Of a stretch of DNA of 64,000 nucleotides, positions 32,978-41,653 are shown in pieces (the first letter of the stretch is position 1; every line of letters begins with the position of its first letter). This stretch comes from Bradyrhizobium sp. CCBAU 51765 (GTDB taxonomy: Bacteria > Pseudomonadota > Alphaproteobacteria > Rhizobiales > Xanthobacteraceae). A program made the translations under genes and the position numbers. The DNA lies in assembly GCF_015291725.1 (NCBI RefSeq), contig NZ_CP030038.1, positions 7,429,001-7,493,000 on the forward strand, given 5' to 3'. The notes beneath the pieces were generated by a model. The model saw nothing but the letters and a program-made list of their open reading frames with translations. It had not been told where the DNA came from and made no database searches.

Positions 32978-33466
32978 ATGACCGCGCCGATCGCCATCAT
33001 CATGGGAAGCCAGTCGGACTGGGACACGATGCGGCATGCTGCCGACACGCTTGACGCGCTCGGCATTGCCGCCGACAGCCGCGTCGTCTCGGCACATCGC
33101 ACGCCCGACCGGCTGTTTGCTTTCGCCAAGGGCGCCAAGGCTGCCGGTTACCAGGTCATTATCGCGGGCGCCGGTGGGGCTGCACATCTGCCCGGCATGG
33201 CGGCGGCACTGACGGAACTCCCGGTATTCGGCGTTCCCGTCGAATCCAAGACGCTCAAGGGCGTCGATTCGCTCTATTCGATCGTCCAGATGCCGGCGGG
33301 TGTCCCGGTCGGCACCCTCGCCATCGGCAAGGCCGGTGCGATCAACGCCGCGCTGCTGGCGGCCGCCGTGCTGGCATTGTCCGACCCGGCCCTGTCCGAT
33401 CGCCTCGCCGCCTGGCGCAAGGCACAAACTGAGGCGGTCGCCGAGCGCCCGGAGGACAAGGCGTGA
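32978..33466 (+). CDS. purE: N5-carboxyaminoimidazole ribonucleotide mutase PurE
   Basis: A 162-residue purine-biosynthesis enzyme that converts N5-CAIR to CAIR. The family motif GSQSDWDTM and the catalytic SAHRTPDRL, IAGAGGAAHLPGM and GVPVESKTLKGVDSLYSIVQMPAGVPVGTLAIG are complete. The frame is open further upstream, but the ATG at 32978 gives the normal length. It overlaps purK (GTGA), as in many bacteria. Confidence 0.95.
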   Translation: MTAPIAIIMGSQSDWDTMRHAADTLDALGIAADSRVVSAHRTPDRLFAFAKGAKAAGYQVIIAGAGGAAHLPGMAAALTELPVFGVPVESKTLKGVDSLYSIVQMPAGVPVGTLAIGKAGAINAALLAAAVLALSDPALSDRLAAWRKAQTEAVAERPEDKA

Positions 33467-34569
33467 CCGAGACCAGGCATGTGAAGCTGAAGCCCGGTGA
33501 CACCATCGGAATCCTCGGCGGTGGACAATTGGGTCGGATGCTGGCCATGGCTGCGGCCCGGCTTGGCCTGCGCTGCCAGGTGTTCTCGCCCGATCCGGAC
33601 TCGCCGGCCTTCGACGTCGTGCTGAACGCGACCTGCGCCGAATATGCCGATGTCGAAGCGCTCGAGCTGTTCGCGAACGACGTCGACGTCATCACCTATG
33701 AATTCGAGAACGTGCCCGCGGCAGCCGCGATGGTGCTGGATGCGCGCCGGCCCGTGCTGCCCAACCGCAAGATCCTCGAGACCACCCAGGACCGTCTTGC
33801 CGAGAAGGATTTCGTCACGCGGCTCGGCATCGGCACCGCAGCCTATGCCGACGTCACCTCCGTTTCCTCCCTGCGCGAGGCGATCGCCAGGATCGGCCTT
33901 CCGGCCGTGCTGAAAACCCGTCGCTTCGGTTATGACGGCAAGGGCCAGGTCATGATCCGCGACGGCGACGACATCGCGAAGGTGTGGACCAGCCTCGCCA
34001 CCAAATCGGCGATCCTGGAGGCCTTCGTGCCGTTCGAGCGCGAGATTTCCGTGATCGCCGCGCGCTCGGCCGCAGGCGAGGTCGAGTGTTTCGACGTCAC
34101 CGAGAACGAGCACCGCGACCACATCCTGAAGATATCGCGCGCGCCCGCGCCGATTCCGGATGCGCTCGCCGAGGAAGCGCGCAGCATCGCCGGAAAGATC
34201 GCAGGCGCGCTCGACTATGTCGGCGTGCTCGCCGTCGAGATGTTCGCGCTCGCCAATGGCACCGGACCGAAGGTGCTGGTCAACGAGATCGCTCCGCGCG
34301 TGCACAATTCCGGGCACTGGACGCTCGATGGCGCCTCGGTCTCGCAGTTCGAGCAGCACATCCGCGCCATCGCCGGCTGGCCGCTCGGCAAGCCCGTGCG
34401 CCACGGCGAAGTCGTCACCATGACCAACCTGATCGGCGACGAGATCAACGACTACGAAAGGTGGCTGAGCGTGCCGGGCGCGACCGTGCACATCTATGGC
34501 AAGGGCGCACCGCGCCCCGGCCGCAAGATGGGCCATGTCACCGAAGTCCGGCCGCCAAGGGGCAAATGA
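33463..34569 (+). CDS. purK: N5-carboxyaminoimidazole ribonucleotide synthase PurK
   Basis: A 368-residue ATP-grasp enzyme making N5-CAIR from AIR, bicarbonate and ATP. IGILGGGQLGRMLAMAAARLGLRCQVF, EFENVPAAAAMVL, KTRRFGYDGKGQ, AFVPFEREISVIAAR, VNEIAPRVHNSGHWTLDGASVSQFEQH are all family features. It starts with GTG overlapping the purE TGA, with GGAGG upstream. A composite repeat lies directly after the stop. Confidence 0.95.
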   Translation: MTETRHVKLKPGDTIGILGGGQLGRMLAMAAARLGLRCQVFSPDPDSPAFDVVLNATCAEYADVEALELFANDVDVITYEFENVPAAAAMVLDARRPVLPNRKILETTQDRLAEKDFVTRLGIGTAAYADVTSVSSLREAIARIGLPAVLKTRRFGYDGKGQVMIRDGDDIAKVWTSLATKSAILEAFVPFEREISVIAARSAAGEVECFDVTENEHRDHILKISRAPAPIPDALAEEARSIAGKIAGALDYVGVLAVEMFALANGTGPKVLVNEIAPRVHNSGHWTLDGASVSQFEQHIRAIAGWPLGKPVRHGEVVTMTNLIGDEINDYERWLSVPGATVHIYGKGAPRPGRKMGHVTEVRPPRGK

Positions 34570-34585
34570 GGGGACCGCAGCAGCC

Positions 34586-34685
34586 AAAGCGCGATGCGAT
34601 GAGGATGAATCGTCATCGCGCTTTGGGTTTTTGTTTAAGCATGATCTTTTCGGAAAACCGCTACGCACTTTTCCGGATCATGCTT
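34586..34685. repeat. Composite double-hairpin intergenic repeat (copy 1)
   Basis: Hairpin A is AAAGCGCGATG (34586-34596) with CATCGCGCTTT (34614-34624), an exact 11-base match. After a T-rich linker (TTGTTTAAGC), hairpin B has AAGCATGATC (34637-34646) with GATCATGCTT (34676-34685) around CGGAAAA...TTTTCCG. The same A-linker-B order recurs at 36092-36220 and 63910-64000. It sits between purK and the convergent aqpZ gene. Confidence 0.8.
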
Positions 34686-34705
34686 TGGCCGCGATCCCCT
34701 TGCGA

Positions 34706-35428
34706 TCACGCCGTCTTCACGCCCGCAACGACGCCGGCGGGCTCCTCGCTGAGCCAGCGATAGATCACCCCGCCCAGCGCGCCGCCGATCAGCGGTGCAA
34801 CCCAGAACAGCCAGAGTTGCGACAGCGCCCAGCCGCCGACGAACAGTGCCGGGCCCGTGCTGCGCGCCGGGTTCACCGAGGTGTTGGTGACGGGAATGCT
34901 GACGAGATGGATCATCACCAGCGCGAGGCCGATCGCGAGCGGCGCGAAGCCCGCCGGCGCGCGGCCATGGGTGGCACCCATGATGATGAACAGGAACATC
35001 ATGGTCATCACCACCTCGGTGAGGAAGCACACCATCATGCTGTACTGGCCAGGCGAATGCGCATCATAGCCGTTGGAGGCAAAGCCCTTGCTGACGTCGA
35101 ATCCGGGCGCCCCGCTCGCGATGACATAGAGGAGCCACGCGGCAACGACCGCGCCCACCACCTGGGCGATCACGTAGGGCAGGATCTGGCCGGCCGGAAA
35201 GCGGCCGCCAGCGGCAAGGCCGACCGTCACGGCCGGATTGAGATGGCAGCCGGAGATATGCCCGATCGCATAGGCCATGGTGACGACGCTCAAGCCGAAT
35301 GCGAGAGAGACACCGACCAGGCCGATGCCAACCTGCGGGAAACCGGCCGCGATCACCGCGCTGCCACAACCGGCGAATGTGAGCCAAAAAGTACCGATAG
35401 CTTCGGCGGTGTATTTCTTCATGTCCAT
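34706..35428 (-). CDS. aqpZ: Aquaporin Z
   Basis: A 240-residue MIP-family water channel with six TM helices and both half-helix motifs: HLNPAVTVG and SVNPARSTGPA. The N-terminal IGTFWLTFAGCGSAVIAAGF and the GAVYR-like C-terminus (LGGVIYRWLSEEP) match AqpZ rather than glycerol facilitators. GGGGAG lies seven bases before the ATG at 35428. It is monocistronic and convergent with purEK. Confidence 0.93.
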   Translation of the reverse strand: MDMKKYTAEAIGTFWLTFAGCGSAVIAAGFPQVGIGLVGVSLAFGLSVVTMAYAIGHISGCHLNPAVTVGLAAGGRFPAGQILPYVIAQVVGAVVAAWLLYVIASGAPGFDVSKGFASNGYDAHSPGQYSMMVCFLTEVVMTMMFLFIIMGATHGRAPAGFAPLAIGLALVMIHLVSIPVTNTSVNPARSTGPALFVGGWALSQLWLFWVAPLIGGALGGVIYRWLSEEPAGVVAGVKTA

Positions 35429-35688
35429 GTGGCATCTCCCCTGATTTCAGCTCCGGATCAACTTCCGGAAACGGCCCGCCTTCTGGCACCAAACCACCCA
35501 AATTGCGACCGTTCGGAGGTATTTTCGCCGCATTTAATGGCCGAACTTGGCCCGAAAACCCGCCTGGCCGGTGGACATCCAAGGTTTTGTCTGATACATC
35601 CGCGCGCTCAAGGCCAAGGGCGCCCGGCTTTTTGCCATCCCCTTTGACTTACCAGAATTCAAATCCGATCCACTGAAGAGGATGCCGC

Positions 35689-35985
35689 GTGCAGGTTCTC
35701 GTTCGCGATAACAACGTCGATCAAGCTCTCAAGGCGCTGAAGAAGAAGATGCAGCGCGAGGGCATTTTCCGCGAGATGAAGCTCCGCGGTCACTACGAGA
35801 AGCCCTCCGAAAAGAAGGCCCGCGAAAAGGCCGAAGCCGTGCGCCGTGCGCGCAAGCTGGCCCGCAAGAAGCTGCAGCGCGAAGGCCTGCTGCCGATGAA
35901 GCCGAAGCCGGTGTTCGGCGCAGGCCCGGGCGGTGATCGCGGCGGTCGTGGCGGCCCCGGTGCAGGTCCGCGCGGACCGCGCTGA
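35689..35985 (+). CDS. rpsU: 30S ribosomal protein S21
   Basis: A 98-residue basic ribosomal protein starting from GTG with GAGG eight bases upstream. The core VQVLVRDNNVDQALKALKKKMQREGIFREMKLRGHYEKPSEKKAREKAEAVRRARK is standard S21. The protein is longer than the ~70-residue enterobacterial form because of a C-terminal Gly/Arg-rich tail (GPGGDRGGRGGPGAGPRGPR), a feature seen in Rhizobiales. A terminator follows 30 bases after the stop. Confidence 0.95.
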   Translation: MQVLVRDNNVDQALKALKKKMQREGIFREMKLRGHYEKPSEKKAREKAEAVRRARKLARKKLQREGLLPMKPKPVFGAGPGGDRGGRGGPGAGPRGPR

Positions 35986-36015
35986 TTTGCCGAACCTTTA
36001 AGATCTCGGTTTTTG

Positions 36016-36042
36016 ATAACGCGGGCCCTTGGCCCGCGTTAT
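36016..36042 (+). terminator. Rho-independent terminator of rpsU
   Basis: ATAACGCGGGCC, loop CTT, GGCCCGCGTTAT, then TGTTTG. A perfect 12-pair stem with a T-containing tail, 30 bases after the rpsU stop. Confidence 0.75.
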
Positions 36043-36091
36043 TGTTTGTGAGCGGTGCTTTCGCTGGACGGGACACTGCCGATGCGGCGTT

Positions 36092-36220
36092 AAAGCGCGA
36101 TAAGATTGGATGAATGGTCATCGCACTTTAGGTAGTTGTTTGAGCACGATCTCCGCGCGAACGCGTTCCGTGTTTGTCGCGAGAGAAAACCGCGGCACAC
36201 TTTGCCGGCTCCTGCTCTAG
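36092..36220. repeat. Composite double-hairpin repeat (copy 2, diverged)
   Basis: Starts AAAGCGCGAT and pairs with ATCGCACTTT (36121-36129 region, one mismatch), followed by the same AGTTGTTTGAGCACGATCTC linker and a longer, diverged second half ending in TGCTC. Same order and similar linker as copies 1 and 3. It ends just before the TPR-protein gene and may hold its promoter. Confidence 0.6.
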
Positions 36221-36236
36221 CGCGAGCGAACCGTAG

Positions 36237-36890
36237 ATGGCTTCCCCTTTCCCTCATCAGCGCAGCTTGCCGCGGCGACGCCGGATCTGGCAGCAGCCGC
36301 TCGCGTTGGGTTTGATGGGGATCGCGCTATGCGGCTGCTCCTTCGATCTGGGATCGCTGATGCCGGAGAAGGACAAACCCCAGGAGACGCCCAAGGCGGA
36401 GGCGCCTGCCGAGAGCGCGGTGAGCGCCGGCAACGTCACCGAAGCTCAGGCCCACACCGCAAAGGCCCAGTCCCTGGTGAAGTCAGGGGAGACCGCGGCA
36501 GCGCTCGACGAGTTCAATCGCGCCGTCGGGCTCGATCCCTACAATGCGCAGGCACTCTATGGCCGCGCCCTGATCTACCAGGGCAATAACCAGCACAACT
36601 TCGCGATCGCCGATTTCAGCGCCGCGAGCGGGCTCAACCCGCAAAAGGTCGAGCCTCTGCTCGGCCGTGCCACCAGCTATCTCGCGATCGGCAAGCTCAA
36701 GGAGGCCGCGGCCGATCTCGATGAAGCCTCCGAGGCCGATCCGCACAATGCCCAGGTCTGGACTGCGCGCGGACAGGCCTATGAGCGGCTGGGGGACAGG
36801 GCGAAGGCGGCCGCGTCCTACACCAGGGCCGTCGCGCTTCGTCCACGCGATGACGCCGCCCGCAGCGGCCTCGCCCGCGTCGGCGGCTGA
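36237..36890 (+). CDS. Tetratricopeptide-repeat protein with N-terminal export signal
   Basis: A 217-residue protein. A basic N-terminus (LPRRRRIWQQ) and hydrophobic stretch end in IALCGCSF, close to but not matching the lipobox, so it may be an anchored or lipid-modified periplasmic protein. Residues ~65-215 contain TPRs (AKAQSLVKSGETAAALDEFNRAVGLDPYNAQALYGRALIYQ, DFSAASGLNPQKVEPLLGRATSYLAIGKLKEAAADLDEA, RGQAYERLGDRAKAAASYTRAVALRPRDD). Such proteins act as periplasmic scaffolds. The partner is unknown. Confidence 0.8.
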   Translation: MASPFPHQRSLPRRRRIWQQPLALGLMGIALCGCSFDLGSLMPEKDKPQETPKAEAPAESAVSAGNVTEAQAHTAKAQSLVKSGETAAALDEFNRAVGLDPYNAQALYGRALIYQGNNQHNFAIADFSAASGLNPQKVEPLLGRATSYLAIGKLKEAAADLDEASEADPHNAQVWTARGQAYERLGDRAKAAASYTRAVALRPRDDAARSGLARVGG

Positions 36891-36915
36891 CGGTCTGGCG
36901 CAGCGCGGGCCGGTC

Positions 36916-37851
36916 TTAATCGGGCGTGGCGCTCTTCGGCAGAACGGAGTTGAACATCGACTTCATGCCCGACAGCATCTCGTCGGCGACATTGGTCTTC
37001 CTCGGTCGCGGCATGGAGGCACCAACATCGGCACGCAGGTCGAGCGGGGGCGCTATGACCGGCACGGGAATGTCGGCCGGCGGCGTCACCCGATTCGGAT
37101 CGTCGCTGCCGACCGAGGCCGTGTAGGGCGGATTGGAGCCGCCATTCCCATAGGCCTCAGATGAGGGCGTCGAGACCGTGATCGGCGGCGGCAGCGGACG
37201 GACCGTGGACGGCTCCATGCCAATGACCCGCGGCGCCTCCGGCGTGCGGGCGGCTTCCCGGACCGCGGGCTCCGCCGACCTCTCGGTTGGCTTGGCCTCG
37301 GACGACTTGAGCTCGGCGGGCTTGGTTTCGGAAGATCTGGCCTCAGCGGACCTGCCCTCAGGCGACTTGCGCAGGCGCTCGATCGCGGCACGTACGAGAT
37401 CGTTGGCATCGGGGGTTGCGGCCGGAGCGGCAGCAGCTGGCGCCGAATTGGCCTCGACCACCGGCGCAGGCGCGGTCACGGCCGGCGTAGACTTGGCGAC
37501 CGCCTTTTCACGGGCGGACGGCTTGGCGCGCGGGCTCTCGGCCGGCGCCACATCCGGAGCCTTCTCGGCGGCCTTCTCAGACCCCTTGGGCTCGGTGACC
37601 GGCTGATGGTCGGCCGCCTTGTCGGTCACGCTCTTCTCGGCGATGCCCTTGGCCTTGACGCCGGGCGCAGGGAGGTTGGCGACATCAGCAGGCTTGCCGT
37701 TCTGGCCGGCGTCGGCGGGCGCAACAACGGCCGCGGGGACATCGGCCGCCGGCTTGGCGTTGATGTAATGATTAACGATGTACGCCCCGATGATCGTCGC
37801 GAGCACCGAGGGGAAAATATCCATCGAGATTTTAGCGAGGTATTTCAGCAT
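36916..37851 (-). CDS. Ala/Pro/Glu-rich protein with N-terminal TM anchor, unknown
   Basis: A 311-residue protein. Residues ~10-30 (SMDIFPSVLATIIGAYIVNHYI) form one TM helix. The rest is a long low-complexity Ala/Pro/Lys/Glu/Ser region with degenerate repeats (SSETKPAELKSSEAKPTER), ending in a short conserved-looking motif ADEMLSGMKSMFNSVLPKSATPD. The topology predicts a disordered periplasmic or cytoplasmic stalk ending in a short helix. No family recognised; TonB-like spacers have similar composition but no TonB domain is present. Confidence 0.65.
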   Translation of the reverse strand: MLKYLAKISMDIFPSVLATIIGAYIVNHYINAKPAADVPAAVVAPADAGQNGKPADVANLPAPGVKAKGIAEKSVTDKAADHQPVTEPKGSEKAAEKAPDVAPAESPRAKPSAREKAVAKSTPAVTAPAPVVEANSAPAAAAPAATPDANDLVRAAIERLRKSPEGRSAEARSSETKPAELKSSEAKPTERSAEPAVREAARTPEAPRVIGMEPSTVRPLPPPITVSTPSSEAYGNGGSNPPYTASVGSDDPNRVTPPADIPVPVIAPPLDLRADVGASMPRPRKTNVADEMLSGMKSMFNSVLPKSATPD

Positions 37852-37945
37852 TTCTCGGCCACTCCCCGCGCGATCTGATGCGGGAACTTTAGGGCATTGT
37901 GAGGGATCAACTGCGACGGATCAATGGCAAAGGGTAACGCCGGAT

Positions 37946-38230
37946 CTATGGCTTCAGCTCGATCTCAAGGAACACGATCTCAGTTGAGGTTTCGTTAAGC
38001 ACGTCGTGTTGGACGCCGGCCTTGCGGAAGTAGGATTTTCCGGCGGCGAGCTGCGCCTTGGACCGTTCGCCACCGGGCGCCACGATGGTCATCTCGCCGG
38101 CAACGACCGGAACAATCACGTAGTCCATCCCATGGGTGTGATGCCCGGTGGCGCTACCCGGGGCGAGCCGCCATTCGGTCACCCGGACCTGCTCGTTGTC
38201 GACCTGGACCTCGGACTTGGCGGCAAGCAT
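37946..38230 (-). CDS. Cupin-domain protein
   Basis: A 94-residue single-domain cupin. The first motif is present as GSATGHHTHGMDYVIVPV (three His in a metal-binding pattern), followed by ERSKAQLAAGKSYFRKAGVQHDVLNETSTEIVFLEIEL, with the second-motif His in QHDVLN. Such small cupins bind a metal and are enzymes or regulators of varied function; none can be assigned. It starts 20 bases after the upstream Ca/H antiporter gene ends, so the two are likely in one transcript. Confidence 0.85.
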   Translation of the reverse strand: MLAAKSEVQVDNEQVRVTEWRLAPGSATGHHTHGMDYVIVPVVAGEMTIVAPGGERSKAQLAAGKSYFRKAGVQHDVLNETSTEIVFLEIELKP

Positions 38231-38250
38231 CGAAACTCTCCTTTAGCGCT

Positions 38251-39348
38251 TCAGGGCACGAAAACCATAAACACGTAGACGGCAAATACCACCATATGGA
38301 CCAGTCCGAACAGGACATTGGTCCGGCCCGTGCCGAAGGTCAGCATGCTCAGGAAGAAGGTCAGCAGCAAAAGGACGCTGCCCTGGGCGTTGAGGCCGAG
38401 TTCGAGTTCCTTGTCGAGCGCATAGGTGGCGACACCGACGGCAGGGATCGTCAGACCGATGGTCGCCAGCGACGAGCCGAGCGCGAGATTGATGCTCTTC
38501 TGGAGGTCGTTCCTGCGGGCCGCTGCGATCGCCGCCACGCCCTCGGGCATCAGGATCAGCAGCGCGACCAGAAGGCCGGCGAAGGCAGATGGCGCGCCGA
38601 TCCTGGCGCCGACTGCGTCGACCACCAGCGAGAATTTCTTGGCCAGCAGCACGACCGCCAGAAGCGAGACCAGGAGCAGTGCCACGGTGAGCGCGAGCGC
38701 CCCGGCGGACAGGTGCGCCTCCCCGGCCTCGCCCTCGGCCCGTTCATGAACGAAGTAATCCTTGTGCAGGACGGTCTGGGTGTAGAGAAACACCGCATAA
38801 AGCGCGAGCGTGACCACGTCGACGAAGCCGAGCTGAACCGTCGAATAGACCGGCCCCGGCGTGGTCGTGGTGTAGTTCGGCAGGATCAGCGTGATGGTTG
38901 CGAGCGCGAACAGCACGCTGAGATAGACGTTGGCCCCTGAGAGCTGGAAGCCCTGTTCGCGATAACGCAGGCCGCCGATGAAGATGCAGAGGCCGACGAG
39001 GCCGTTGCAGACGATCATGACCACGGCGAACACGGTGTCGCGGGCCAGGGCCGGGGCAGGCTTGTCGCCCAGCATGATCGTGGTGATCAGCGCGACCTCG
39101 ATGATGGTGACCGAAAGCGTCAGCACCAGCGTGCCATAGGGTTCGCCGACCCGTTCCGCGATCACTTCGGCATGATGAACCGCGGCAAACACGGTGCCGA
39201 ACAGGATGACCAGGAGGACGACGGCGAAGACGAGCCCGCCGAGCGACAGCGTGAACACATAGTCCGTCGCGCTGACGGCTGCGAACAACAGCACGGCCAG
39301 CCCCGGGAAGATCCAGGCTGACCGGGGCATCGGACTATGCGCGCTCAT
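38251..39348 (-). CDS. chaA: Calcium:proton antiporter, ChaA/y4hA type
   Basis: A 365-residue inner-membrane protein of the CaCA family with ~11 TM helices. The two alpha-repeat motifs are visible: YGTLVLTLSVTIIEVALITTIML in the first half and ALLILMPEGVAAIAAARRNDLQKSINLALGSSLATIGLTIPAV in the second. It is closest by general appearance to ChaA-like ionic transporters of rhizobia. Lies 50 bases downstream of the Na/H antiporter gene on the same strand, forming a run of cation/proton antiporters. Confidence 0.88.
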   Translation of the reverse strand: MSAHSPMPRSAWIFPGLAVLLFAAVSATDYVFTLSLGGLVFAVVLLVILFGTVFAAVHHAEVIAERVGEPYGTLVLTLSVTIIEVALITTIMLGDKPAPALARDTVFAVVMIVCNGLVGLCIFIGGLRYREQGFQLSGANVYLSVLFALATITLILPNYTTTTPGPVYSTVQLGFVDVVTLALYAVFLYTQTVLHKDYFVHERAEGEAGEAHLSAGALALTVALLLVSLLAVVLLAKKFSLVVDAVGARIGAPSAFAGLLVALLILMPEGVAAIAAARRNDLQKSINLALGSSLATIGLTIPAVGVATYALDKELELGLNAQGSVLLLLTFFLSMLTFGTGRTNVLFGLVHMVVFAVYVFMVFVP

Positions 39349-39397
39349 CCACCACTTCCATTTGCTTGAATGAGCAGTAGCAAATCAGGCGCGAGAT

Positions 39398-40837
39398 TCA
39401 ATGCCAGTGCAGGATCGGCGCCACCGGCAGCAGCGTCAGCAGCAGGAACAGCGGGATCAGCACGGCGCCGGCGCGCAAGAAATAGCCGAAGAAGCTCGGC
39501 ATTTTGACGCCGCTCTCGCTGGCAATGCTGCTCACCATGAAGTTCGGCGCGTTGCCGATATAGGTGAGCGCTCCCATGTAGACGGCCCCCATCGAGATCG
39601 AGGCAAGCGTACCCGAGAGCTCGTGCATCAGGACCTGCGGGTCGCCGCCGGCGAGCTCGAAGAACAACAGATAGGTCGGAGCATTGTCGAGGAACGCGGA
39701 CATCAGGCCGGTGAACCAGAAATAGGCGACCTCGCGCGGCGCCCCGTCCGGCCCCGTCACGGCGGACAGCAGCCATGCGAACGCACCGTGATGGCCGGCA
39801 TTGAGCATGGCAATGACCGGAATGATGGCGACGAAGATGCCGGCGAACAGCTTTGCGACCTCGCGGATGGGCTCCCAGGTGAAGCCGTTGGCCTGCCTGT
39901 GCTCGTCGGGCGTCAGCCACACCGACAGCGCCGCAATGGCCAGCAGCGCCAGATTGCGGACGACGTCCTCGAGGTCCAGCTTGGTGCCGAGAATGTCGAA
40001 GACTACGCCGGGCTTCCACATCGCCGAGGCCAGCAAGCTCGCGACGATGGCCGCGATCAGTACCAGATTGACGAGGCCGCGGATGCGGACCGGCTGCGCC
40101 GGGCCGGTGTCCCCGAGCGGCTCGCTCCGGAAATGCCAGACGTCGACGGCGACGAAAATCGCGAGCAGCAGTCCGGCCACGATCGCGGTCTGCAACCAGA
40201 GGGCCCGCGTGGTCCAGAAGAAGTCGACGCCGTGCAGGAAGCCGACGAAGAGCGGGGGATCGCCGAGCGGGCTCAGCGCGCCGCCGACATTGGCCACCAG
40301 GATGATGAAGAAGATGACGACATGGGTGTTGTGGCGCCGCGGCCGGTTGGCACGGATCAAGGGGCGGATCAGGATCATCGCGGCACCCGTGGTGCCGACG
40401 ACGCTCGCCCCCAACGTGCCAAGCGCGAGGATGCCGGCATTGGTCGCCGGCGTCGCCTTGATGTCCCCGGTGATGAGGACGCCGCCGGCCACGACATAGA
40501 GCGAGAACAACAGCACGATGAAGCCGAGATATTCGACCAGCACGGCGTGAACGAGCGCCGCCAGCGTCGCCATGCCGCCGGCAAAGATGACGAGCGAGGC
40601 GAGCGCCAGCAGCGACCAGGCCGCGGCGATCTTGCCGTAATGGTGATGCCAGAACTTTGCGAACAGCAGCGGGCCCAGTGCGATCGACAGCAACAGGCCG
40701 GCAAAGGGCAGCGCATAGGGCCAGCGCATCGCCGCGCCGTCGAGCCCGGTCGCGGCCCACGCCTGATGCGGCAACAATGTCAGGATGGCGGCGAGGGCCT
40801 GGCTCCAGAGCCGCGTGACGAGCCGTTTAGGGTCCAA
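39398..40837 (-). CDS. Sodium:proton antiporter, NhaD/ArsB-like superfamily
   Basis: A 479-residue membrane protein. The TTG start at 40837 is chosen because it yields an N-terminal signal-like helix (SQALAAILTLLPHQAWAATG) and avoids the long overlap with the preceding gene required by the outer frame; AAGG lies nine bases upstream. About 12 TM helices follow, with VVGTTGAAMILIRPLIRANRPRRHNTHVVIFFIILVANVGGALSPLGDPPLFVGFLHGV and SAFLDNAPTYLLFFELAGG, segments typical of the family. The start overlaps the hydrolase gene stop by 11 bases, so the two are coupled. Confidence 0.85.
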   Translation of the reverse strand: MDPKRLVTRLWSQALAAILTLLPHQAWAATGLDGAAMRWPYALPFAGLLLSIALGPLLFAKFWHHHYGKIAAAWSLLALASLVIFAGGMATLAALVHAVLVEYLGFIVLLFSLYVVAGGVLITGDIKATPATNAGILALGTLGASVVGTTGAAMILIRPLIRANRPRRHNTHVVIFFIILVANVGGALSPLGDPPLFVGFLHGVDFFWTTRALWLQTAIVAGLLLAIFVAVDVWHFRSEPLGDTGPAQPVRIRGLVNLVLIAAIVASLLASAMWKPGVVFDILGTKLDLEDVVRNLALLAIAALSVWLTPDEHRQANGFTWEPIREVAKLFAGIFVAIIPVIAMLNAGHHGAFAWLLSAVTGPDGAPREVAYFWFTGLMSAFLDNAPTYLLFFELAGGDPQVLMHELSGTLASISMGAVYMGALTYIGNAPNFMVSSIASESGVKMPSFFGYFLRAGAVLIPLFLLLTLLPVAPILHWH

Positions 40838-41627
40838 TGAATTGCCTTGCCTTTTCGACCGCACCGAGGGCGTCGAGATTGTCGTGTCCGCCACCCGCAA
40901 AGCGAACGAACTGCTTCGGTTCGCGCGCGAGCGCGAACAGACGCTCTCCGAACATGATCGAAATGACAAGGTCATTGGTGCCATGCATCACCAACAGCGG
41001 CACCGTGACGCGCGCGATCCGTTCGTCGGAACGAAACTGGTCGCGCATCAGGAGGCGCACCGGCATGAACCGGAATGCCAGTGCGGCGATGTCGACCGTC
41101 GAGGTATAGGGCGCCTCCAGGATCAGCCTGCCGATGGGGTGTTCGGATGCGAGCGCAACTGCCACGCCCGTCCCGAGCGAAAAGCCCCAGACGACGATAC
41201 GTTCCGCTCCATAGCGCGCAGTGGTGAAAGCGTAGGCGGCTGCGGCGTCGCGCAGCAGGCCCCGTTCGCTCGGTGCCCCGCTCGAGCCGGCATAGCCACG
41301 ATACGACAGGGCAACGAGGCCGGTGCCGTCGGCGGTCATCGCCTTAAAACGGCTGACGCAGCCGGCGAGAAAATCGCCATTGCCGGGGAAGTACAGAATC
41401 ACGGAATGACCTGGCCTGGCCGGCACGTGCCAGACGACGATTCTCTCGCCGTCCGACGTGGTCAGCACGTGCTCTTCCGCCTCGGGAAGGCCGGCAGCAT
41501 CGGGTGCGGTGCGGCCGACGGGCGGGATCGGAAACAGCATCTCGCGCTGCCGGACATACAGCACGAGGAGACCGGCGCAATAGACGGTCACCAGCGCAAT
41601 GGCGATCCACTTGACGATGGTCATCAT
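40827..41627 (-). CDS. Membrane-anchored alpha/beta hydrolase
   Basis: A 266-residue protein with an N-terminal TM helix (WIAIALVTVYCAGLLVLYV) and an alpha/beta-hydrolase fold. Oxyanion region VILYFPGNGDFLAG, nucleophile elbow GFSLGTG (Ser), acidic MHGTNDLVI and catalytic His GGGHDNL form a complete triad. Related to the FrsA/BAAT-like hydrolases anchored in the inner membrane. Starts at ATG 41627 or 41624. It precedes and overlaps the Na/H antiporter gene. Substrate unknown. Confidence 0.85.
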   Translation of the reverse strand: MMTIVKWIAIALVTVYCAGLLVLYVRQREMLFPIPPVGRTAPDAAGLPEAEEHVLTTSDGERIVVWHVPARPGHSVILYFPGNGDFLAGCVSRFKAMTADGTGLVALSYRGYAGSSGAPSERGLLRDAAAAYAFTTARYGAERIVVWGFSLGTGVAVALASEHPIGRLILEAPYTSTVDIAALAFRFMPVRLLMRDQFRSDERIARVTVPLLVMHGTNDLVISIMFGERLFALAREPKQFVRFAGGGHDNLDALGAVEKARQFIGP

Positions 41628-41653
41628 TGCGCGGCCCGCCTCTCGATTGAGAC

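Noticed and set aside
34160..34763. Frames over the end of purK that run into the composite repeat
   Set aside because: They are out of frame with purK, have no family match, and cross the repeat and the aqpZ 3' end.
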